Positions 8,608 through 16,846 of a stretch of DNA of 64,000 bases are shown here, in pieces. The notes below the pieces were generated by a model. It was not told where the DNA came from, searched no databases, and was given only the letters and a program-made list of their open reading frames with translations. Every line of letters begins with the position of its first letter. Within the stretch, counting starts at the first letter, position 1. A program made the position numbers and the translations under genes. The stretch covers positions 47,962 to 111,961 of the forward strand of contig JAHRAZ010000103.1 in NCBI GenBank assembly GCA_020027475.1, read 5' to 3'. This stretch comes from Microthrixaceae bacterium (GTDB taxonomy: Bacteria > Actinomycetota > Acidimicrobiia > Acidimicrobiales > Microtrichaceae).

Positions 8608-10281
8608 TCAATATTCGAACAGCTCGAACCACATGAATCCGAATGGAGCCAAGGTCACGAAGTACGGCAACTCACCGATCTTAGGGAACGTAACTCCTCC
8701 GAGCATCTCCACCGGTGTCTTGCCGGCGTGGTGTTGAAGATACAGCTCCGCTGGTTGCGGCTTCGATGAGAAGTTGGTGACACACAGTACGTAGGGTTCA
8801 CCCGTGCCGTGAGGTGTGCGCAGATAGGCGAAGACCGACGGAGTTGAAACCTCCAGAATCTCGAAGCCGCCGAGACCGAAGACGGGATGCTGCCGACGCA
8901 CGTGGATCACGTTGCGGAGCCAATTCAGGAAAGACGCGTTGTCCCGTCTTTCGGCTTCAACATTCTTGGTGGCGAATCCGTGGATCGGGTCCATCAGCGG
9001 GGGCAGATACAATCCAGCAAAATCGGCCGTGGAAAACCCGCCGTTGCGGTCCGGATTCCACTGCATCGGTGTACGCACGGCATCACGGTCACCGAGGTAG
9101 ATGTTGTCTCCCATGCCGATCTCGTCGCCGTAATACAGGATCGGAGTCCCGGGCAGGCTGAACAACAGCGAATGGAGCAATTCAGCCTGCCTGCGGTCAT
9201 TGTCGATCAGCGGGAACAATCGGCGACTGATGCCCACATTGCGCCGCATCCGGGGATCCTTGGCGTACTCCTCGTACATGTAGTCGCGATCGTCCTCAGT
9301 GACCATTTCGAGGGTCAATTCGTCGTGATTGCGCAGGAACAGCCCCCACTGGCCTCCGTCGGGAAGCTTCGGAATCTGGGAGAGGATCTCCGCCACGGGT
9401 GTGGCTTCCTCCCGACGTAGTGATACGAACATTCGCGGCATCAGGGGGAAATGGAAACACATGTGACACTCGTCGCCGTCGCCAAAATACGACACGACGT
9501 CCTGAGGCCACTGGTTGGCCTCGGCCAGCAGGACCCTGCCGGGATACTTGGCATCGATCTCACTCCGCAACCGACGCAGGAACTCATGGGTTTCCGGCAG
9601 GTTCTCGCCCTGACCGCCTTCCTCCTCGAACAGGTACGGAATGGCATCGAGACGAAATCCGTCAAGCCCGAGAGCCAGCCAGTACATGACCACGTCGATC
9701 ATCGCCTGTTGGACCTCGGGGTTGCGGTAGTTCAGATCAGGCTGATGATGGAAGAACCGATGCCAGTAGTACTGCTGGCGCTGGGGATCCCAGGTCCAGT
9801 TGGACGGTTCGCTGTCACAGAAGATCACCCGGATGTCTTCCCACTGGGTGTCATCGTCGGTCCACACGTACCAGTCCGCCTTGGGATTCGTGCGATTCTG
9901 CCTCGACTCCAGAAACCAGGGGTTCTGGTCGGAGGTGTGATTCATCACCATGTCGGCGATCACCCTGATGCCGCGTCGATGCGCTTCTTCGATCAGCTCC
10001 ACCGCGTCATCGGTGTTGCCGAAGTCGGGATGCACGCCGTAGAAATCCGCGATGTCGTATCCACCATCGCGCATGGGCGACGGGTAGAACGGGAGCAACC
10101 AGAGGCAATCGACACCCAGCCACTCCAGGTAGTCGAGTTTGCTCGTGAGCCCGCGAATGTCGCCGACACCGTCGCCGGTGGAGTCGTAGAAACCGCGGAT
10201 CAGAACCTCGTAGATCATCGCGGAGCGGTACCAGTGCGGATCTTCGGAGTTGATGGGTCCGGTCCCCGGCATCTGGATCAC
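8608..10281 (-). CDS. treS: Trehalose synthase / maltose isomerase TreS
   Basis: TreS interconverts trehalose and maltose without cofactor. It is a GH13 enzyme: D212 in GFRLDAIPYL is the nucleophile and E254 in VLLAEANQW the acid/base. RNHDELTLEM is the third catalytic region. The N-terminal HWYRSAMIYEVLIRGFYDS is diagnostic of TreS against other GH13 members. The length (557 residues) fits a stand-alone TreS without a fused kinase. It sits between glgE and mak, with a 21-base gap from glgE. In cells with this operon the net flow is usually trehalose to maltose to glucan. Confidence 0.96.
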   Translation of the reverse strand: MIQMPGTGPINSEDPHWYRSAMIYEVLIRGFYDSTGDGVGDIRGLTSKLDYLEWLGVDCLWLLPFYPSPMRDGGYDIADFYGVHPDFGNTDDAVELIEEAHRRGIRVIADMVMNHTSDQNPWFLESRQNRTNPKADWYVWTDDDTQWEDIRVIFCDSEPSNWTWDPQRQQYYWHRFFHHQPDLNYRNPEVQQAMIDVVMYWLALGLDGFRLDAIPYLFEEEGGQGENLPETHEFLRRLRSEIDAKYPGRVLLAEANQWPQDVVSYFGDGDECHMCFHFPLMPRMFVSLRREEATPVAEILSQIPKLPDGGQWGLFLRNHDELTLEMVTEDDRDYMYEEYAKDPRMRRNVGISRRLFPLIDNDRRQAELLHSLLFSLPGTPILYYGDEIGMGDNIYLGDRDAVRTPMQWNPDRNGGFSTADFAGLYLPPLMDPIHGFATKNVEAERRDNASFLNWLRNVIHVRRQHPVFGLGGFEILEVSTPSVFAYLRTPHGTGEPYVLCVTNFSSKPQPAELYLQHHAGKTPVEMLGGVTFPKIGELPYFVTLAPFGFMWFELFEY

Positions 10282-10302
10282 GGCCGCGATCCTACTGGTG
10301 GG

Positions 10303-12276
10303 TCAGTCGCCGGAGATCGCGAATACGTGACCAATGCTTTCGGCGGGATCGAGCTTCACGTAGTTCGACGGTCCGTCCCATACCCATTCGTGTCCACTGA
10401 GTTCGTCCACAACCCGAAATCGAGATCCCTGCGCGATTCCGAGATCTGACAGGTTCAGATGAACCGTGGTTTCGATCACCAGGTTGGGTTTTGTGTTCGC
10501 AATCACCAGGACGCAGTCCGCAGCGCCGCTGGGGGAGATCTCTTCGGCAAGGAAATACGAATAGGCCAGGACGTTGGGATCATCCGCCCAATGGAACCGG
10601 AGCCGGCGCAGGCGGTGCATGCTCTCATGGTCGCTGCGGATGCGGTTCAGGCGGGCGAGCCACTCCATGAGTGGGGTCTCGCCAACATGGTCCCGATGCC
10701 TGACCTCGTACTTCTCGGAGTGGCGGTACTCGGTGTTGTCGGGCGAGGCGGGTTCGTTCTCGCACAGTTCGTAGCCCGAGTAGATTCCCCACGACGGTGA
10801 CAACGTGGCCGCCAGCAGGGCTCGGCTCATGAAATCTGCTTCGGTGCCGTTCCGCAGAGGACCGTTGAGAATATCCGGTGTATTGGGCCAGAGGTTGGGC
10901 CTGAAGGTGCCGGACATTCCACCGTGAGCCAGCTCTTCGGCATATTCACGCAGTTCGTCGGCATTCTCCCGCCAGGTGAAATAGGTGTAACTCTGAGAAA
11001 ATCCCACCTCTGCCAGTGTGTGCATCATGGCTGGTCCGGTGAATGCCTCGGCGAGGAAGACCACCTCTGGGTGCCGCTGCTGAATAGTCGGAATCAGCCA
11101 CTCCCAGAACGCAACTGGTTTCGTGTGCGGATTGTCAACCCGGAACAACCTGATCGAGTGGCCGATCCAGAACTCGAGAATGTCCGCACACGCGTTCCAG
11201 AGGGACTCCCTGGTGCTGGTGGACTCCGGCCAGAAATTCAACGGGTAGATGTCCTCGTAGGCCTTTGGCGGATTTTCGGCGAACTGAATGGAGTCGTCTG
11301 AACGCCTGATGAACCACTCCGGGTGTTCTGTGACCCAGGGATGGTCGGGACTGCACTGAAGCGCAAAGTCCAGAGCGACCTCCACTCCCATCTCCGCGGC
11401 TCCGGCAACAAAACGGTCGAATTCGTCGAGCGTGCCCAAGTCCGCGTGGATCGAGTCGTGGCCGCCGGAAGGGTCACCGATGGCCCACGGACAACCGGGA
11501 TCCCCGGGATCGGCAACGAGGGAGTTGCCCGGCCCTTTGCGGTTGGTGCGCCCGATGGGATGGATCGGTGGGAAATAGACAACGTCGAAGCCGGAGTTGG
11601 CCACAACACTCATACGATCCCAGAGTTGCGATCCCTCGGCGAATCCACCGTATGTCCGGGGAAACATCTCATACCAGGAACCCCGAACGGCACGCTCCCT
11701 CTCACAGCGGACGGCCACATGTGAGCTGATGGCAGCTCCGCCGGGATCCACAACGCCCGAAAGTGCTGCGGCCACTGCATCGTCCAGTCCGGCGGTCAGA
11801 CGAACGGAATCGCTACAGCGACTGTCCCTGAGGCCATTGATGGCTTCAACCAACCGCAGCTGATCCGCTGCCGGCGCATACCCGAGCAGTCCTTCTATCA
11901 CGGACGCACCGTCGCGGAAATGCACATCCAGCGTCTGTCCGGCCTCCGCACGGACTACGAGATCACGCGCCCATGCACCGTACGAATCGGCAAACGCCAG
12001 CACGCGGAACTCATGGAGTCCAATACGCCCGGCCGTGAAGATTCCCTCATACCGGGAGTCTCCGGCGTGGGCCATCTCCGTGGTCTGCCATTGGGTGTCT
12101 GATTCACGGCGGAACTGGAGTTCTGCGTGCAGCGGTCCGCGCCACTCGGACACGACGGTCGCACTCACCATGATCCGATCTCCGGCAATGGTCTTTGTGG
12201 GTCTGCCTGACGCGAGTTGAGGCTCCAGATCACGGATCTCGAGCCGTTGAGGAGTTCCCGGCGGGACTGGGCTCAC
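10303..12276 (-). CDS. glgE: Alpha-1,4-glucan:maltose-1-phosphate maltosyltransferase GlgE
   Basis: GlgE adds maltosyl units from maltose-1-phosphate to alpha-1,4 glucan. It is a GH13_3 enzyme of 657 residues. The nucleophile is D381 in FRVDNPHTKP and the acid/base E410 in VFLAEAFTGP, matching the family. VYFPPIHPIGR and KGPGNS are further GlgE hallmarks. The GTG start at 12276 overlaps the stop of the preceding secreted protein as GTGA, so translation of the two is probably coupled. Downstream genes treS, mak and glgB complete the route; no glgA, glgC or glgM lies in the window. Confidence 0.97.
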   Translation of the reverse strand: MSPVPPGTPQRLEIRDLEPQLASGRPTKTIAGDRIMVSATVVSEWRGPLHAELQFRRESDTQWQTTEMAHAGDSRYEGIFTAGRIGLHEFRVLAFADSYGAWARDLVVRAEAGQTLDVHFRDGASVIEGLLGYAPAADQLRLVEAINGLRDSRCSDSVRLTAGLDDAVAAALSGVVDPGGAAISSHVAVRCERERAVRGSWYEMFPRTYGGFAEGSQLWDRMSVVANSGFDVVYFPPIHPIGRTNRKGPGNSLVADPGDPGCPWAIGDPSGGHDSIHADLGTLDEFDRFVAGAAEMGVEVALDFALQCSPDHPWVTEHPEWFIRRSDDSIQFAENPPKAYEDIYPLNFWPESTSTRESLWNACADILEFWIGHSIRLFRVDNPHTKPVAFWEWLIPTIQQRHPEVVFLAEAFTGPAMMHTLAEVGFSQSYTYFTWRENADELREYAEELAHGGMSGTFRPNLWPNTPDILNGPLRNGTEADFMSRALLAATLSPSWGIYSGYELCENEPASPDNTEYRHSEKYEVRHRDHVGETPLMEWLARLNRIRSDHESMHRLRRLRFHWADDPNVLAYSYFLAEEISPSGAADCVLVIANTKPNLVIETTVHLNLSDLGIAQGSRFRVVDELSGHEWVWDGPSNYVKLDPAESIGHVFAISGD

Positions 12277-13898
12277 CGCCGCCTGACCGCGAGGTTGAAT
12301 TCTCCGGTGGCGAAGGGAAGCTCATCGCTGGAGTACCAGACCCCTGTGATCGAGAACACCCTCACGCCCAACAGCGTGGCTCGTCCGAGCACGAAGAAGG
12401 TGCGATCGATTCCGGTTTCGGGATCCTTGAGTGCCAAGGTGCCGGTAAGGAAGGGACTCTCGGGATCTGCGGTCAGTTGCATCCCCAGACTAACGGCACC
12501 ATCCGTCATCTCAGCGGTGATGTATCCCCCATCTTCCTCGCCTTCAGTCAGACCGGCCTGGGTCTCGGGGTTGATCAGGAACGAGTGACGGAACTCCAAT
12601 GGTCCACGCAGGTCGATGTCGAGCCACACGTCTTGCACGAGCGCACGCCGAATGGGCTCGATCGTCACCGCCTCGGGCCCGTCAATCAGTCGACCGCTGT
12701 CTGGCTCGAGGAACTGGGTCGGCCCGCTACAGTCGATCTCGCCTGCCTCTTGCAGACACCCGGCCCAAGTGATGAATTTGCCGTCGGCAGTCCATGACGG
12801 TCCGCCGGCATCAAAGTTGAGTGTGTCCGGGGCATCAATCGGAGTCACGTCGAACGCCTGACCGCCTCGAGAGGAAACCAGCATCAACTTGTTGCAGTCC
12901 TCTCCCGCTCCGTAGGCGATGCGGGTGGCGTCCGGGGAAACCGAGGGTCGGCAGATGCGGTCTTCCAGCACCAGGGCGTCCCGAGCAAGTGTGTCCATGG
13001 CCACTCGAAGCAACTCCTGGCGTCCTTTCGCCGGACCAACAGTCACCATGAATGATCCATCTGGCGCGAATTCGGGTTGGTCAGCCGACAGAGGCGTCGG
13101 GGAGACTCTGACTGAGTCGTCCGCCGCGGCGGCGAGTGTGTACCGATCATCGGTACCCGGGACCACCGATTCAACCAACATGATCGGGTCGGCTGGAGAC
13201 CAGTGCACTCCGATCATCCACCTCTGAGATGGATCTCCGATGTGGGCGACCTCGGACCCCTGCTTGTCCACCACTCTGATGACGGTGCCAATTCCAGCAT
13301 CGGGCAGTGGAATGGGAGTGGAGAGCGGATCCTGCAGTTTTCTTGGATGACCACCGCGTGGGACGACCTGCTCCTGGGTTCCATCGGCCACATACGCCAA
13401 ACGGTCTCCGGTTGCGTTCCACGCGAGGATCGGCTCGCTCCCCAGCGCCTCCAGCGAAACGTCACTGGCCACATGCTTCACATCGCCGCCGGCAATCGGG
13501 ACGAACACGAGCACGCCGCCTTCGGCAACGTATGCCACCACGTCAGCTGTTGGAGATATGGCCACCGCGCCCTGGTTGTTGGCTCCGATGGCCGCGCCCT
13601 GGCCGACCTCGCGCGGGGCTGCCTCCCCCAAGCCCACACGAACTGTGCCGTCTGCGGTGACGTATGCGACCTGACCCTGGGGAAGGGATGTGGGATCGCC
13701 GGACCGACGTCGTGGATCTTCCGGTTGCGCCGGCTCCTCGTCCTGCGAGGTGCCCTCATCCTCGACCGAATCGATTTGGGCCTTGGCAGTGGCGCTCATC
13801 AGCACCGATACCAGCACAAGCACCAAGAAGGCCGCCAGAACCTTGCGGGCCGGGCCAGTGGTTGATGAATGACCGGAGCTGGAGTCTGCTGAGTGCAT
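12273..13898 (-). CDS. Secreted beta-propeller-like protein leading the glgE operon
   Basis: I do not recognise the family by name. Residues 18-41 form a signal sequence (hydrophobic core, then ATAKAQ as a probable signal peptidase I site). A Glu/Asp/Pro-rich linker follows. Several repeats with the TolB/PD40 pattern can be read, for example AISPTADVVAYV, AWNATGDRLAYV, PSVSPDATRIAYG and PSWTADGKFITWAG, which suggests a beta-propeller. The last 160 residues form a separate domain, perhaps beta-rich. The stop overlaps the glgE start (GTGA), so it is the first gene of the glucan operon. An extracytoplasmic sensor or glucan-binding role is only a guess. Confidence 0.75.
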   Translation of the reverse strand: MHSADSSSGHSSTTGPARKVLAAFLVLVLVSVLMSATAKAQIDSVEDEGTSQDEEPAQPEDPRRRSGDPTSLPQGQVAYVTADGTVRVGLGEAAPREVGQGAAIGANNQGAVAISPTADVVAYVAEGGVLVFVPIAGGDVKHVASDVSLEALGSEPILAWNATGDRLAYVADGTQEQVVPRGGHPRKLQDPLSTPIPLPDAGIGTVIRVVDKQGSEVAHIGDPSQRWMIGVHWSPADPIMLVESVVPGTDDRYTLAAAADDSVRVSPTPLSADQPEFAPDGSFMVTVGPAKGRQELLRVAMDTLARDALVLEDRICRPSVSPDATRIAYGAGEDCNKLMLVSSRGGQAFDVTPIDAPDTLNFDAGGPSWTADGKFITWAGCLQEAGEIDCSGPTQFLEPDSGRLIDGPEAVTIEPIRRALVQDVWLDIDLRGPLEFRHSFLINPETQAGLTEGEEDGGYITAEMTDGAVSLGMQLTADPESPFLTGTLALKDPETGIDRTFFVLGRATLLGVRVFSITGVWYSSDELPFATGEFNLAVRRR

Positions 13899-14061
13899 CG
13901 CAGGACAAGATTACTGAGCAAAGGCGCACACCACCCATCGCGCGCACTGTTGAAAATCCCCATTCCTGAGAGGCTGCTGGGAAACCGGCGATCATCACGA
14001 TCTCCCGCTCGCACCCAAACATGTAACCCTGGGTCCAGACGTGTGACCCTGTGTCTGCAGT

Positions 14062-14067
14062 TAGCCT
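14062..14067 (+). promoter_or_regulatory. -10 box (TAGCCT) for leaderless glgP
   Basis: TAGCCT fits the actinobacterial -10 pattern TANNNT and ends 7 bases before the ATG at 14075. This would place transcription start at or next to the start codon. It also argues against the in-frame GTG at 14051, which lies upstream of this box. No -35 element is obvious. Confidence 0.5.
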
Positions 14068-14074
14068 GTCCCCG

Positions 14075-16672
14075 ATGAAGGCCAAGCGTTACTTCACAGT
14101 CCGTCCCGATCTTCCAGGAGCGCTGTCGGCGCTCGACGGACTCGCCCAGAACCTTCGCTGGTCATGGGATCGACCGACGCAGGACCTGTTCGCCTCGATC
14201 GAACCCGACCATTGGGACGAGTGGCGCCACGATCCCCGGAGAGTCCTTGCCGAAGTCACTCCATCGAGACTTCAGAATCTGGCAGAGGACCATCAATTCC
14301 TCCAACGTCTTGGGGACGTCAAGGAGGATCTCGAGCGCTATCTGTCAGCTCCCCGCTGGTACCAGGCACTGTCGCAAACGCCAGACCGGGCACGAACAGC
14401 CGAGCAGGACCGTACTGCAGCGCTCGAACACACTCAGATTGCCTACTTTTCACCGGAGTTCGGGATTTCCGAGGCTCTTCCGCAGTATTCCGGAGGTCTC
14501 GGTGTTCTGGCCGGCGACCATCTCAAGTCCGCCTCGGATCTGGGCGTTCCGCTCGTGGGCATCGGCCTTTTCTATCGTCATGGGTATTTTCGCCAATCCC
14601 TGAGCGTCGATGGCTGGCAGCAGGAACGGTTTCCCAATCTTGATCCCTACGCGCTCGCGCTGGAGCTCTGCGCTGAGCATCGGGTGGAGCTCGACATGGC
14701 GGGCGAGCGCCTTGTGGCACAGATCTGGCGAGCCGAGGTCGGCAGAGTCACTTTGTATCTTCTCGACACCGACCTCGATGAGAATCCGGATCACCTCAAG
14801 GGAATCACCGATCGCCTGTACGGCGGGGACATGGAACACCGGCTCCGCCAGGAGATGCTGCTCGGTATCGGTGGTGTCCGCGCACTTGACGAAGTTGGTG
14901 AACCGACATCGGTGTTCCACACCAACGAGGGCCACGCCGGGTTCCTGGGTCTGGAACGAATCCGGGTGTTGATGGAGCGCGACGGACTTGGTTTCGATGA
15001 TGCACTGCACGCAGTGCGTGCCGGTGCGGTGTTCACCACCCACACGCCTGTGCCCGCGGGAATCGACCAGTTTCCCCGTGACCTCATGGAGCGGTACTTC
15101 GGTGGCTGGGCACACGAATGCGGAGTGTCCATGGACCGGCTGATGGAACTGGGCCATCGCCCCGGAGAAGACGCCGATGCCAGTTTCAACATGGCCGTGA
15201 TGGGCATGCGCCTCGCATCACTGCGCAATGGCGTATCCGACCTGCACGGCGAGGTGAGCCGGCAGATGTTCGCGGACCTCTGGCCCGGGATTCCCGAGTC
15301 CGAAACCCCGATCAGCCACATCACCAACGGTGTCCACGGTCCCACCTGGGTGTCTCGCGAGATCGACACAATTCTGGTGGACTCGATCGGTCCGGATTGG
15401 GCCACTCGGCCGATTGACGGTTGGGGTGAGGTCAGCGACATCGCAGACACCACCCTCTGGGCGGCGCGCTCGGCCGCCAGGGAGCGCATGGTGGAGGTGA
15501 TCAGAAACCGGTTGAGGGCCTCTGCGATCACCGCCGGGAAATCTCCGTCAGAGGTTGAGTGGATTGACACGGCGTTTGATCCGGATGCCCTCACGATCTG
15601 CTTCGCCCGCCGGATGGCCACCTACAAACGTGCGGCACTACTTCTCAGCCAGCCCGACCGGCTGCGGGCCCTGTTGTGGGATTCGGAGAGACCGATCCAG
15701 TTCATATTCGCCGGCAAGGCTCACCCAGCCGACGATGAGGGCAAGGAACTCATAAGGCAACTCGTCACCTTCGCTCAGGATCCCGCCGTTCGGGGTCGCA
15801 TCGCGTTCGTGGAGGACTACGACATGGCATTGGCTCGATCACTGGTGCAGGGAGCCGACGTTTGGCTCAACACCCCGATACGGCCGATGGAGGCATCCGG
15901 CACCAGTGGCATGAAATCGGTGCTGAACGGTGGACTCCACTGTTCGATTCTCGACGGCTGGTGGTCCGAGTGCTTCGTGGCAGGAAGCGACTCACCCATC
16001 GGAATCGCCAACGGTTGGGGAATCTCCTCGGCCATGGGACTCGATGACCATCGTCGAATCGAGCTCGAGGCAAACAGCCTTTACGAACTGCTGGAAACCA
16101 AGCTTGTCCCCGAGTTCCATGACCGGGACAATGCCGGTATTCCCCATCGCTGGATGACAAGGGTCAAGGAATCGATGCGGACGATTGGCGGGTTCGTCGG
16201 GGCTCACCGAATGGTACGCGATTATGTGGAACATCTGTATCTGCCTGCCGCCCGCTCCGCGGAGAACTTGTCAGCTCACAACTGGGGCGGGGCCAGAGAC
16301 CTCGCTGACTACGCGCGCAGGCTCGACGAATCCTGGCACCGGGTCCACGTGGACTCGGTCAACACTGACGAGGCTGTGGGTGACCTCGGATCCAGCCGAG
16401 AAGTACAGGCAGTGGTTTGCCTCGGTGATCTGGACGAGTCCGACGTGGAGGTGCAGCTTCTCACCGGACCGGTCGGCCAGTCCGGCGAGATCACACGGGT
16501 CACGCAGATATCGATGACTCCCGGGGGCATGGTGGATGACGATCACCATCGCTACGGGGCCCACGCACAACTGGATTCTGCCGGCCGCATGGGAGTGACC
16601 GTGCGGGTGGTGCCACGGCATCGGTTGATCACCAATGCCGTGGATTTCGGCAACGTGGCCTGGGCCACCTGA
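14075..16672 (+). CDS. glgP: Alpha-glucan phosphorylase (GT35, DUF3417-type)
   Basis: The enzyme uses phosphate to release glucose-1-phosphate from alpha-glucan ends and needs PLP. The N-terminal RYFTVRPDLP...NLRWSW region is the DUF3417 segment of the long bacterial alpha-glucan phosphorylases. The core has YFSPEFGISEALPQYSGGLG, HTNEGHAGFLGLER and the PLP-lysine motif ASGTSGMKSVLNGG. Length (865 residues) is normal for this type. I start at ATG 14075 because DUF3417 proteins begin there and a -10 box lies 7 bases upstream. The gene diverges from the GlgE operon, so synthesis and breakdown of the same polymer share one intergenic region of about 176 bases. Confidence 0.94.
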   Translation: MKAKRYFTVRPDLPGALSALDGLAQNLRWSWDRPTQDLFASIEPDHWDEWRHDPRRVLAEVTPSRLQNLAEDHQFLQRLGDVKEDLERYLSAPRWYQALSQTPDRARTAEQDRTAALEHTQIAYFSPEFGISEALPQYSGGLGVLAGDHLKSASDLGVPLVGIGLFYRHGYFRQSLSVDGWQQERFPNLDPYALALELCAEHRVELDMAGERLVAQIWRAEVGRVTLYLLDTDLDENPDHLKGITDRLYGGDMEHRLRQEMLLGIGGVRALDEVGEPTSVFHTNEGHAGFLGLERIRVLMERDGLGFDDALHAVRAGAVFTTHTPVPAGIDQFPRDLMERYFGGWAHECGVSMDRLMELGHRPGEDADASFNMAVMGMRLASLRNGVSDLHGEVSRQMFADLWPGIPESETPISHITNGVHGPTWVSREIDTILVDSIGPDWATRPIDGWGEVSDIADTTLWAARSAARERMVEVIRNRLRASAITAGKSPSEVEWIDTAFDPDALTICFARRMATYKRAALLLSQPDRLRALLWDSERPIQFIFAGKAHPADDEGKELIRQLVTFAQDPAVRGRIAFVEDYDMALARSLVQGADVWLNTPIRPMEASGTSGMKSVLNGGLHCSILDGWWSECFVAGSDSPIGIANGWGISSAMGLDDHRRIELEANSLYELLETKLVPEFHDRDNAGIPHRWMTRVKESMRTIGGFVGAHRMVRDYVEHLYLPAARSAENLSAHNWGGARDLADYARRLDESWHRVHVDSVNTDEAVGDLGSSREVQAVVCLGDLDESDVEVQLLTGPVGQSGEITRVTQISMTPGGMVDDDHHRYGAHAQLDSAGRMGVTVRVVPRHRLITNAVDFGNVAWAT

Positions 16673-16846
16673 GATCCAGGCCCAGTGACGCTGCACCGTC
16701 TGGAGGGAACACCCTGCAACTCCGGTTGTCCGGACGAACATGGCGGCGGCGACCTTCGCCGATGAAGCCCGGTTTTTGGCACCTGCGCGCTAGTGTTCGA
16801 CTCGCTGCCCGGGCACCTAATGGATGAGTAGCGGATGGGAGACGGG

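Noticed and set aside
14051..14074. GTG start for glgP at 14051
   Set aside because: It lies upstream of the -10 box at 14062 and adds eight residues not found in DUF3417 proteins.
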